From positions 1 to 38,409 of the forward strand of contig NZ_KQ948060.1 in assembly GCF_001513965.1 (NCBI RefSeq): a stretch of 38,409 nt of DNA. The letters are read 5' to 3'. A program made the position numbers and the translations under genes. Below the pieces are notes generated by a model. The model saw only the letters and a program-made list of their open reading frames with translations. It ran no database searches and was not told where the DNA came from. Below are positions 31,542-38,409 of the stretch, piece by piece (position 1 is the stretch's first letter; every line of letters begins with the position of its first letter). This DNA comes from Streptomyces cellostaticus. GTDB taxonomy: Bacteria > Actinomycetota > Actinomycetes > Streptomycetales > Streptomycetaceae.

Positions 31542-32486
31542 ATGGCCCTGACCATGAACGACGTGGACCGGTTCGAGGCCTCCAGGCCCCGCCTGGAGGC
31601 CATCGCCTACCGCCTGCTCGGCTCCGCGAGCGAGGCCGAGGACGCCGTGCAGGAGACGTTCCTGCGCTGGCAGGCCGCCGACGTCGGCCACATCGAGCTC
31701 CCCGAGGCCTGGCTGACGAAGGTCCTCACCAACCTGTGCCTCAACCAGCTCACCTCGGCCCGCGCGCGGCGCGAGACCTACGTGGGCCAATGGCTCCCCG
31801 AGCCGCTGCTCGCCGGGGACCCGATGCTCGGCCCGGCCGACACCGCCGAACAGCGCGAATCGGTCTCGTACGCGGTCCTTGCCCTGCTGGAGCGCCTCTC
31901 CCCGGGCGAGCGGGCGGTGTACGTGCTGCGGGAGGCCTTCGGCTACCCGCACCGGGAGATCGCCGAGATCCTCGACCTCACCGAGGCCGCCAGCCAGCAG
32001 ATCTTCCACCGCGCCAAGAAGCACGTCGCGGACGGCAAGGCCCGCACCGAGATCGACGAGGCCGCCGCCCGGCGGATCATCGACGAGTTCCTCGCGGCCG
32101 CCACCAGCGGCCGGACCGAGCCGCTCGTGCGGCTGCTCACCCAGGACGCCGTCGCGATCGGTGACGGCGGCGGGAAGGTCCCGGCGCGGGCCAAGGCGTT
32201 CGAGGGCGCCCTCGCGGTCGCGAAGTTCATGCGGGGCCTGTTCAAGCCCGGCAAGGCCCAGCGCGCCCTGGCAGGCGGCTCACCCGAGGTCTACGCCACG
32301 ACCGCCAACGGCGACCCCGCCGTCGTGGCGGTCGTGGACGGCCGGGTCATCGCCGTCATGTGCCTGGACATCACCCCCGAGGGCATCGCCGCGTTCCGCA
32401 ACCAGGTCAACCCCGACAAGCTCGAACGCGCGACCCGGCGGTGGGCGGCCGCCGACCACGGCGAACCCCTGCTCAAAGCCTTCTGA
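31542..32486 (+). CDS. sigJ: ECF41-family RNA polymerase sigma factor with SnoaL-like C-terminal domain
   Basis: A 314-residue ECF sigma factor. Region 2 (about 10-80) has AYRLLGSASEAEDAVQETFLRWQ, region 4 (about 115-175) has ALLERLSPGERAVYVLREAFGYPHREIAEILDLTEAASQQIFHRAKKHV, and a SnoaL-like domain of about 110 residues follows. The extension carries the family signatures DGGGK and NPDKL. In ECF41 sigma factors this fused domain takes the place of an anti-sigma factor and regulates activity. The symbol sigJ is used by similarity only. The ATG at 31542 has a poor Shine-Dalgarno but a TAAGAT -10 eight bases upstream. The oxidoreductase downstream is the type of partner gene expected for ECF41. 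Confidence 0.9.
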   Translation: MALTMNDVDRFEASRPRLEAIAYRLLGSASEAEDAVQETFLRWQAADVGHIELPEAWLTKVLTNLCLNQLTSARARRETYVGQWLPEPLLAGDPMLGPADTAEQRESVSYAVLALLERLSPGERAVYVLREAFGYPHREIAEILDLTEAASQQIFHRAKKHVADGKARTEIDEAAARRIIDEFLAAATSGRTEPLVRLLTQDAVAIGDGGGKVPARAKAFEGALAVAKFMRGLFKPGKAQRALAGGSPEVYATTANGDPAVVAVVDGRVIAVMCLDITPEGIAAFRNQVNPDKLERATRRWAAADHGEPLLKAF

Positions 32487-32490
32487 CCCT

Positions 32491-32510
32491 GATGTGAGGT
32501 GCTTCACATC
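32491..32510. promoter_or_regulatory. Perfect CRP-type palindrome between the sigma factor and oxidoreductase genes
   Basis: GATGTGA-ggtgct-TCACATC contains TGTGA-N6-TCACA (32493-32508), the textbook CRP/FNR half-site arrangement, with flanking bases also symmetric. It starts four bases after the sigma-factor stop codon. It may be an operator for the oxidoreductase or, as RNA, a short terminator hairpin. Confidence 0.5.
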
Positions 32511-32513
32511 GCG

Positions 32514-32526
32514 TTCCTGTCAGGAA
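32514..32526. promoter_or_regulatory. TTCCTG-t-CAGGAA dyad, candidate ECF41 promoter -35 region
   Basis: A perfect 6-bp inverted repeat around one base includes TGTCA (32518-32522), the core of the TGTCACA -35 element known for ECF41 sigma factors. No CGTC -10 element is found at the expected spacing; GGTTC lies near that position. It is about 55 bp upstream of the oxidoreductase start. Confidence 0.4.
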
Positions 32527-32578
32527 ACGGCGGGCCGCCCGGTTCAGGTGGCGAACCCGCCCACGACAGGAGCGCGAC

Positions 32579-33775
32579 ATGCAGCACCGCATCATCGTCC
32601 TCGGAGCCGGATACACCGGAGCCATCGCGGCCGGCCGCCTCGCCAGGCGGCTGCACCGTGACGACGTCGCCATCACCCTCGTCAACGCCGAGCCCGACTT
32701 CGTCGAGCGCGTCCGGATGCACCAGCTCGCGGCCGGCCAGGACCTCAAGCCCCGGCCCTTCAGCGAGATGTTCGCGGGCACCGGCGTCGACCTGAAGCTC
32801 GCGAAGGTCACCGGCGTCGATGTCGACCGCAAGACCGTCGCCGTCCTCGACGCGAACGGCGCCGAGGAACTGGCGTACGACACCCTCGTGTACGCCCTCG
32901 GCAGCGGCTGGAACCACCAGGGCGTCCCCGGCACCGCCGAGCACGCCCACGAGATCGCCTCCCGCCCCGGAGCGCTCCGGCTGCGCGAGCGCCTGGCTCG
33001 CCTGGACGCCGGACAGCCCGTGGTCGTGGTCGGCGGCGGTCTCACCGGCCTGGAGGCCGCGACCGAGATCGCCGAGGCCCGCCCGGACCTCGACGTCGCC
33101 CTTGCCGCCCGCGGCGGCCTCGGCGACGGGCTCTCGCCCAAGGGCCGCCGGCACCTGCGGAAGGTCTTCGGCCGGCTCGGCATCACCGTGCACGAGCACG
33201 CCGCCGTCACCGGCGTGCAGGCCGACCGCGTCGCCACCGCCGACGGCACGTCCATCCCGGCCGCGGTCACCGTGTGGACCGCGGGCTTCGCCGTCCACCC
33301 GCTCGCGAAGGCCACCACCCTGGAGGTCACCGGCACGGGCCAGATCGTGGTCGACGCGACCCTGCGCTCCCTCTCGCACCCGGACGTGTACGCCATCGGC
33401 GACGCGGCCCTGGCGATGGGCCCCGGCGACAAGCCGCTGCGGATGTCGTGCGCCTCGGGCAGCCCCTCCGCGTGGCAGGCCGCCGACGCCATCGCGGCAC
33501 GCCTGACCGGCGGGAAGCTCCCGAACATGCCGATCCGCTACTTCAACCAGTGCATCTCGCTGGGCCGCAAAGAAGGCCTGATCCAGTACGTCACCGCCGA
33601 CGACCGTGCCGTCCGGGCGGCCCTGACGGGTCGGCTCGCCGCCGTCTACAAGGAGCTGATCTGCAAGGGCGCGGCCTGGGCCGTCGCCAACCCGACGATC
33701 GGGATACCGACCCGGCGCCGCCGCGTCGTGCGGGCCGCGACCCCGGCGGGCTCGGCGGTCAAGGCGCCGGCCTGA
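32579..33775 (+). CDS. NAD(P)/FAD-dependent oxidoreductase (NDH-2-like)
   Basis: A 398-residue flavoprotein of the pyridine nucleotide-disulphide oxidoreductase fold. The FAD Rossmann motif is VLGAGYTG (Gly9-x-Gly11-xx-Gly14), the NAD(P) motif VVVGGGLTGLEAATEIAE begins near 150, and the second FAD motif DVYAIGDAA is near 270. No redox-active CxxC is present, so it resembles type II NADH dehydrogenases rather than disulphide reductases. C-terminal hydrophobic and basic residues may tether it to the membrane. The ATG at 32579 has AGGAG upstream. Its place directly after an ECF41 sigma gene fits the known link of that sigma family with oxidoreductases, so it is probably the sigma factor's target. 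Confidence 0.9.
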   Translation: MQHRIIVLGAGYTGAIAAGRLARRLHRDDVAITLVNAEPDFVERVRMHQLAAGQDLKPRPFSEMFAGTGVDLKLAKVTGVDVDRKTVAVLDANGAEELAYDTLVYALGSGWNHQGVPGTAEHAHEIASRPGALRLRERLARLDAGQPVVVVGGGLTGLEAATEIAEARPDLDVALAARGGLGDGLSPKGRRHLRKVFGRLGITVHEHAAVTGVQADRVATADGTSIPAAVTVWTAGFAVHPLAKATTLEVTGTGQIVVDATLRSLSHPDVYAIGDAALAMGPGDKPLRMSCASGSPSAWQAADAIAARLTGGKLPNMPIRYFNQCISLGRKEGLIQYVTADDRAVRAALTGRLAAVYKELICKGAAWAVANPTIGIPTRRRRVVRAATPAGSAVKAPA

Positions 33776-33790
33776 CGCGCACAGCGGAGC

Positions 33791-33835
33791 GGGCGCTCTC
33801 GATGCGAGGGCGCCCTCGGATCAGCCTCGGGCTGA
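33791..33835. terminator. Two consecutive stem-loops between convergent genes
   Basis: GGGCGCTCTCG-atg-CGAGGGCGCCC (33791-33815) is an 11-bp stem with one T-G pair. It is followed by TCAGCC-tcg-GGCTGA (33821-33835). The region lies between the convergent oxidoreductase and HTH-transmembrane genes and most likely terminates transcription from both sides. Confidence 0.75.
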
Positions 33836-33887
33836 CGCCGTTCAGCGGGAGCGCCCGCACAAGGCATTCCCGAGGAACTGACCGGCC

Positions 33888-35228
33888 TCACCCTCCCCGT
33901 TTGATCCACTCTCCGCCGCCCAGCGGGTAGTCGTAGCCCGGGCGGTCCGCGTCGGCGCTGGTGCGAAACGGGGTGCCGTTGTCGTCGATGCGGACGGTGC
34001 CGTGGCGCGCCCCGCTGGACCAGTCCAGGGTGAGGTCCCAGCGGACGTCGTGCGCCTGGGTGTGGGCGGTGACGTAGAAGACCTCCGGGTCGGACTCGCT
34101 GACCTTGTACGGGAAGGCGCGCTGGCCGTTCTTGACGGTGACCGTTGGGCTGCCGTTGTCCAGGTCGGTGTCGAACGACTTGGTCTCGACGCGGCCGCCG
34201 CAGCCGACGCCCATCGAGTAGTCGTTCCAGGCGAGCGGCGCGCCCTTGGCGAGGACGCGGACGTGCAACGCCTCCAGGACGACGGTGTCCTCGCCGGTGC
34301 CCTGGACGGTGAGCGCGACCCGCTGTTCGCCCGAGGAGACCGCCCCGTACGCGGCGGCCCAGCGCGGGGCGTCCTGCTCGTTCGCGGGCGGGCCGACCTG
34401 CGCGGGTTCGCTGTCGACGAGGAAGTGCTGGCTGCACGGGTTGTCGTAGACGTAGGGACGGGTGCCGACAGTGAGCGGGACGGCCCCGGTGTGCTGGGGC
34501 ACGCCCTGCTTGCCTTCGTCCTTCGACCTGCCGGACCCGGCGCCCTCGGAACCGGCTGTCCCGGTGGGGGAGTCGGGGGCCGATGCGGACGGCTTGTGTC
34601 CACTCCCGCTCCCGCTCGGAGACGGGGCGGCGGAGGGCTTCCCGGTGTCGCCGGTGTCGCCGGCTTCTCCGGTGCCGGTGATCGTAGGCATCGTGGTGTC
34701 TCCGACGGCCGTCGGACGCAGGTCGTACACGACGGCCCCCAGCGCGGCGACCGCCGCGACGGAGGCGATCAGCGCGATACGACGACGGAACCTGCGGGGA
34801 CGATGTGGCGGCGCGGGCTCGCCCGGCACGCCGACGACAACCGCCGTACCCTTCTCGCCGCCCTCGGTCCCGGGCCCCACGGCTTCCGGCACATCAGCTG
34901 AACCGTCCGAACCGGCCGGACCGGCTTCTTGAGTCGAACCCGTCGCCGCGACCTGATCCGTCCTGCGCCCGCGTGCCGCGTCCGCCAGGATCCAGCGCCG
35001 GTGCAGCTCCACCAGCTCCTGCGGTGTCGCCCGGCAGGCTCTTGCGAGGCGCTCCACCGGTGCGTACTCGATCGGCACCGCGGTGCCGTTGCAGTAGCGG
35101 TGCAGCGTCGACGTGCTCATGTGCAGACGCTTGGCGAGCGCTCCGTAGCTCAGTCCCGAGCGGTCCTTGAGTTCCCGTAACAGCCGTGCGAACGCCTCCG
35201 TTTCGCCGGCTTCCGTTGCCCCTGACAC
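33888..35228 (-). CDS. HTH - transmembrane - extracytoplasmic domain one-component regulator
   Basis: A 446-residue protein. Residues about 12-75 are an Xre-like HTH (FARLLRELKDRSGLSYGALAKRLHMSTSTLHRYCNGTAVP). A polar linker leads to a basic stretch (PRRFRRR, 144-150) and one membrane helix (151-168). A Gly/Ser/Pro/Thr-rich stalk (about 175-245) carries an ectodomain (about 247-446) with conserved-looking Cys265 (NPCSQHF) and a GVGCGG cysteine, possibly disulphide-bonded. Orientation is HTH inside, ectodomain outside by the positive-inside rule. The ligand is unknown. The GTG at 35228 follows GAGGGGAA. It is divergent from the DUF4232 lipoprotein gene, which it may regulate. Confidence 0.85.
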   Translation of the reverse strand: MSGATEAGETEAFARLLRELKDRSGLSYGALAKRLHMSTSTLHRYCNGTAVPIEYAPVERLARACRATPQELVELHRRWILADAARGRRTDQVAATGSTQEAGPAGSDGSADVPEAVGPGTEGGEKGTAVVVGVPGEPAPPHRPRRFRRRIALIASVAAVAALGAVVYDLRPTAVGDTTMPTITGTGEAGDTGDTGKPSAAPSPSGSGSGHKPSASAPDSPTGTAGSEGAGSGRSKDEGKQGVPQHTGAVPLTVGTRPYVYDNPCSQHFLVDSEPAQVGPPANEQDAPRWAAAYGAVSSGEQRVALTVQGTGEDTVVLEALHVRVLAKGAPLAWNDYSMGVGCGGRVETKSFDTDLDNGSPTVTVKNGQRAFPYKVSESDPEVFYVTAHTQAHDVRWDLTLDWSSGARHGTVRIDDNGTPFRTSADADRPGYDYPLGGGEWIKRGG

Positions 35229-35414
35229 CTGTTCCCCTCAACCCCGGTATCCCAGTAGCGCATTCCAGGGCCACTGCCTTCTCCCTGGTCAGAGCGCATT
35301 GTGCTGTTCCAGCGTCCCCAACTCCCCGCTGTGCATGGCAGTTGGGACGAATCACCTCACAAGCTTCGGTCATCCAATCACCACCCCACCCGGACACCGA
35401 AGGGGCACAGCCAC

Positions 35415-36128
35415 ATGTCCAACCTCCGCACCTCCCGCACTCGTCTCACCGGCGCCGCCGCGACCGTCGTTCTCGCCGCGCTCTCCCTGACCGCGTGCGG
35501 CAACGGAACAGGCGCCCACGACGAGGGTGCCGCGGCGGCCACCACCACGACTGCGAACTCCTCTTCCGGTGCTTCTTCTTCGGCCTCCGGCGCCAACTCC
35601 TCCTCTTCCTCCTCCTCTTCCTCGGATGCCAAGCCCGACGCCGCCGCTACGAGGCCCGCAACGCACACCTCTGCGCCGAAGGCGCCCGCCTCCTCCGGCA
35701 AGCCGGTCACCTGTGAGGGGTCCAACACCAGGACGGTCGCGGCCCCGCTGAACCGCCCCGTGAACCACATGCTGCTCACGGTGACCAACACCGGCAGCAA
35801 GAGCTGCTACCTCTACGGCTACCCGGCCGTCCGCTTCGGCGAGGCCCAGGCCGTGCCTCCGGTCATCGAGGAGTCGCAGCCGCAGGCAGTCGTCACGCTC
35901 GGGCCGGGCGAGTCCGGCTACGCCTCCGTGAGCCTGTCGGCCACCGACGGCAGCGGCTCGAACGGCCACACCGTGAAGTCCCTGACTGTCTACTTCCACG
36001 GCCCCTCCGGCAACGAGAGCGTCGGCGCGGGCGCTCACCCGTCGCTGCCCGCGAAGGGCGCCTACGTCGACGACTCGCTCAAGGTCACGTACTGGCAGCA
36101 GTCGATGGACGACGCCGTCAACTGGTGA
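35415..36128 (+). CDS. DUF4232-type lipoprotein
   Basis: A 237-residue exported lipoprotein. The signal peptide ends in the lipobox LTAC with Cys28 as the lipidated residue. A Ser/Ala/Thr-rich linker (about 33-95, including a run of nine Ser) precedes a DUF4232-type beta domain: CEGSNTRTVAAPLNRPVNHMLLTVTNTGSKSCYLYGYPAVRFG...VTLGPGESGYASVSLSATDG...VYFHGPSG. The Cys pair CEGSN / KSCYLYGYP is typical of the domain. Function is unknown; such proteins sit on the outer face of the membrane. ATG 35415 has GAAGGGG upstream. It is divergent from the HTH-transmembrane regulator and ends in a terminator. Confidence 0.88.
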   Translation: MSNLRTSRTRLTGAAATVVLAALSLTACGNGTGAHDEGAAAATTTTANSSSGASSSASGANSSSSSSSSSDAKPDAAATRPATHTSAPKAPASSGKPVTCEGSNTRTVAAPLNRPVNHMLLTVTNTGSKSCYLYGYPAVRFGEAQAVPPVIEESQPQAVVTLGPGESGYASVSLSATDGSGSNGHTVKSLTVYFHGPSGNESVGAGAHPSLPAKGAYVDDSLKVTYWQQSMDDAVNW

Positions 36129-36170
36129 CGCCTGAGCGCACGCTCGACTGATCAAGCTGGACAGTGACAA

Positions 36171-36199
36171 GGCCCGGGTCTCTGACCTGGGTCTTCTTC
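36171..36199 (+). terminator. Rho-independent terminator of the lipoprotein gene
   Basis: GGCCCGGGTC-tct-GACCTGGGTC is a 10-bp stem with two G-U pairs and a three-base loop, followed by ttcttc. It lies 42 bp after the lipoprotein stop. Confidence 0.8.
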
Positions 36200-36252
36200 A
36201 TGTCGCGAGCATCTCCTGCAGCACGCTGCGCCCGGCCCGGTCGTCGCTCGGC

Positions 36253-36274
36253 CCGGACATGTCCGGTGTACACC
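36253..36274. promoter_or_regulatory. Two overlapping perfect palindromes
   Basis: CCGGACATGTCCGG (36253-36266) and GGTGTACACC (36265-36274) share two bases. A third palindrome, GCGAT-c-ATCGC, lies at 36289-36299. All lie 78-124 bp upstream of the following GTG start and are candidate operator sites; no regulator can be assigned. Confidence 0.45.
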
Positions 36275-36376
36275 TGTTCGGTAGCTGTGCGATCATCGCG
36301 ACAACGGCCGCTGACCACGGTCGACTGGACACCGCCTGTGGGCGGCCGTGGGGGAATCGCATCGGGGGGTGCGCTG

Positions 36377-37321
36377 GTGAATCGGGCCATGCCGTCGGGG
36401 GCTTGTACGCCTGGCCGCACAGGACGGTCTTCGCGCAGGACTGCCTGTGCAGGGCTGGTTGCCGGGCTTGCGGCCTTCTGGGGTGCGTCAGCCGGCGCGG
36501 CCGAGGCGATCGCCGCTCCCCTGCCCCAGGTTGTCGCCGCCCAACAGGCCACAGCCGGTCCCCGTCTGGTGTTCTTCAACGACGACCCCACCGCCGCGGT
36601 GGGCGACAGCATCGGACTGCGCATCCTCGGCATGCCGTCGTCGTGGAACGAGGTGACAGTGACCTCTCCCGCTCTGCGCAAGCCGGCGCGGCTGACACCG
36701 AAGAGCAGAGGGGCCACGGATTCCGCGGAGGTGTACGGTCCCGGGCAGATGCAGTGGCTCCGCAGTGACATCACGCCGGGCACCTACACGCTCACGGCTG
36801 CCTTTCACGGCCGTACGGTCGCCACCACGCACGTGAAGGTAACCGCGCAGGCCGATGCCCGGATCTTCCGTTTCACGGTGTGGCCACAGTCCGCACGGTC
36901 CGGCTCCAGGGCGATGATCTGCTTCATCGACGAGCGGGCCGCGCCGGACGAGAAGTCGCTGGTGGCGACATCACCGGCGTTCCATGGCGCGGCGAGGCTC
37001 ACCACCGACGGCGCCGACGACAACTCCTGCCCGACAGCCGACGGTTCGGACACCCTCTACTCCGGACACGTCACCTTGCGCTCCGGCCTTGCCGCTGGTT
37101 CCTACCAGGTGAAGGTCGTCAGCCACCACGGCAGGAACACCAGCACTCAGAAGATCACCGTCCCTGCGGACGCACGCGCGAGCAGGCCCGGCGCCGGCAG
37201 TCGGGCCGACTCGTCGGACGACGGGCTGCTGTGGGCAGCGTCCGGCGGAGCGGCTTGCCTGGCGCTGGTCGGCGTCGTCGCGTACACGATGCGTCGGCGC
37301 GGCGGGTCGGCGACGGGCTGA
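36377..37321 (+). CDS. Membrane-anchored surface protein with two tandem beta domains
   Basis: A 314-residue protein I do not recognise as a named family. The GTG at 36377 is chosen for the GGGGGG site upstream and because it gives a signal peptide (RRTACAGLVAGLAAFWGASAGAAEA). Two repeated domains follow: repeat 1 (about 58-150) has VTVTSPALRKPARLTPKS...ITPGTYTLTAAFHGR...KVTAQADAR and repeat 2 (about 151-247) has LVATSPAFHGAARLTTDG...LAAGSYQVKVVSHHGR...KITVPADAR. The C-terminus has a membrane helix (LLWAASGGAACLALVGVVAYTM) and a basic tail, so the domains are displayed outside the cell. Ig-like folds are likely. It is followed by a secreted protease gene. Confidence 0.75.
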   Translation: MNRAMPSGACTPGRTGRSSRRTACAGLVAGLAAFWGASAGAAEAIAAPLPQVVAAQQATAGPRLVFFNDDPTAAVGDSIGLRILGMPSSWNEVTVTSPALRKPARLTPKSRGATDSAEVYGPGQMQWLRSDITPGTYTLTAAFHGRTVATTHVKVTAQADARIFRFTVWPQSARSGSRAMICFIDERAAPDEKSLVATSPAFHGAARLTTDGADDNSCPTADGSDTLYSGHVTLRSGLAAGSYQVKVVSHHGRNTSTQKITVPADARASRPGAGSRADSSDDGLLWAASGGAACLALVGVVAYTMRRRGGSATG

Positions 37322-37466
37322 CCTCTGTCCGGCCTCCGTGGCAACGGGCCGGACCGCTTGAACTCAGAGACGAAGACCCGGCCTTGCACTCCGCGACGGC
37401 CGTCACTCTCGCGCGTGCCTGAGGCCGACCGTGGCGTCCGGCGTGCCTGATCTGGAGAAATTCTAC

Positions 37467-38409
37467 TTGCGATATACACGAATATGGCTTCGGGCTACCA
37501 CCCTGTGCGCTGCACTCCTGCTGGGCAACGCCGCAACAGCCCAAGCCGCCACGCCGACCCCGGCCCCCACCAGAACCCTGGCGGCCAAGCCGGCCGCCGG
37601 CGCGTCCACTCCCGTACCGAGGCCCTCGACGTCCGTCACTCCGTCGCCGACCGGCAAGAGCACATGGACGGTCCAGGACGCCATCCGCTTCTGGACGCCC
37701 CAGCGCATGGCCTCCGCCACCGACCCCTCGGGCCGCGTTCCCCGGCCGCGGGGCTGGACGGCACCGCGCATGAAGCGCTCCGTCGCCGCCGGGGTCACCG
37801 GTGAGCACTTCGACGGCATGAAGTCCGTCGGCACGCTCTTCAACACGGGCAAGGGCATGCAAGCGCACCACTGCACGGCGAGCGTGGTGCACAGCGCGGG
37901 GCACAACCTCGTCCTCACCGCCGGTCACTGCCTCGGCAGCAACGCGGTGTTCGTTCCCAAATACGACCACACCAAGTCGGCCGCCGACCAGCCGTACGGA
38001 ATCTGGCCGGTCAAGGAGTGGTTCCGCGACTCCCAGTACGCGTCCGACAAGAGCCCCAACTCCGACCTGGACTTCGCCTTCGCGGGCTTGACCGAGAACG
38101 GCGGCCACCATGTCGAGGACGTCGTGGGCGCCAACACCCTTGCCCGTACACCGGGGTTCGTCAACCAACTGACCGTCGTCGGCTACCCGATGGTCAAGTA
38201 CGACTCGAAGGACCGCGCGTTCCGCTGCCGCGACGTCACGACGACTCCGCTGCCGGCCTACAACCAGATGCAGATCGACTGCGGCGGCATGTGGGGCGGG
38301 GTCTCCGGCGGGCCGTGGTTCTCCAAGCTCGACTCCTCGGGCGACACCGGCGTGATCGTCGGCAATGTGGGCGGCTACAACCAGGGCGGCCCCGATGTGA
38401 GGGCTGACA
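37467..38409 (+). CDS. Secreted trypsin-like serine protease (3' end outside window)
   Basis: The reading frame runs open to the window end, giving at least 314 residues. Signal peptide: RIWLRATTLCAALLLGNAATAQA. A Pro/Thr-rich propeptide-like region follows. The S1 domain has the triad visible as His154 (LTAGHC), Asp202 (SDLDFAFA) and Ser280 (GVSGGPW), and Cys residues that could pair (HHCTASVV...GHC). The TTG at 37467 is preferred because GGAGA lies eight bases upstream; GTG 37443 and GTG 37431 are in-frame alternatives. Such enzymes are extracellular endopeptidases. The gene is separate from, and unlike, the cytosolic protease domain at 2234-6538. Confidence 0.85.
   Translation, partial: MRYTRIWLRATTLCAALLLGNAATAQAATPTPAPTRTLAAKPAAGASTPVPRPSTSVTPSPTGKSTWTVQDAIRFWTPQRMASATDPSGRVPRPRGWTAPRMKRSVAAGVTGEHFDGMKSVGTLFNTGKGMQAHHCTASVVHSAGHNLVLTAGHCLGSNAVFVPKYDHTKSAADQPYGIWPVKEWFRDSQYASDKSPNSDLDFAFAGLTENGGHHVEDVVGANTLARTPGFVNQLTVVGYPMVKYDSKDRAFRCRDVTTTPLPAYNQMQIDCGGMWGGVSGGPWFSKLDSSGDTGVIVGNVGGYNQGGPDVRAD

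Overview
The window is chromosomal DNA of a Streptomyces or a very close relative. GC content is very high, GTG starts are common, many neighbouring genes are translationally coupled by overlapping start and stop codons, and the families are characteristic of the genus: a SARP/AfsR regulator, SpoIIE phosphatase, CseB-type two-component system, DUF5994, SCO5918 family, DUF4232 lipoprotein and an HTH-transmembrane one-component regulator. I saw no rRNA, tRNA, CRISPR array or intact mobile element; the only mobile trace is an IS5-type transposase scrap at the left end.

Layout. 1-1567: transposase remnant and a secreted beta-lactamase-fold serine hydrolase. 1875-6738: a tightly coupled three-gene operon made of a Trypco1 (trypsin-co-occurring) protein, a 1434-residue trypsin/STAND-NTPase/transmembrane/beta-propeller protein and a 67-residue LuxR-type HTH protein. 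This is the most interesting locus and looks like an NTP-dependent biological conflict (defence or self-monitoring) system. 6817-13010: a double-length histidine kinase whose first half is a pseudokinase, a convergent LuxR-type response regulator, and a divergent MacB/FtsX-type ABC exporter. The 3' ends of kinase and regulator lie inside a 165-bp tandem duplication. 13117-18009: a DrrA/DrrB-like ABC-2 exporter and a large SARP-STAND regulator. 18189-19478: a PAS-SpoIIE phosphatase.

19517-23017: a minus-strand block with a DUF5994 protein, an SCO5918-family protein, a DEAD-box RNA helicase, a CspA-type cold-shock protein and a small MerR regulator. Helicase, SCO5918 protein and Csp probably form an RNA-metabolism or cold-adaptation group, and several structured leaders lie between them. 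23429-28968: an OmpR-type response regulator, histidine kinase, and a second MacB/FtsX-type ABC exporter, arranged as a sensing-and-export module. 28975-31466: a small membrane protein divergent from a LiaS/DesK-like kinase and its NarL-type regulator. 31542-33775: an ECF41 sigma factor with SnoaL-like extension followed by the expected oxidoreductase partner. 33888-38409: envelope genes, namely an HTH-transmembrane protein, a Ser-rich DUF4232 lipoprotein, a membrane-anchored protein with two repeated beta domains, and a secreted trypsin-like protease cut by the window end.

The shared theme is signal perception at the envelope: three two-component systems, an ECF sigma factor, a SARP-STAND regulator, a transmembrane HTH protein and a protease-NTPase, with three ABC exporters as likely outputs. 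Regulatory sites were found by eye as dyads, direct repeats and promoter-like hexamers; all need experimental or comparative support.
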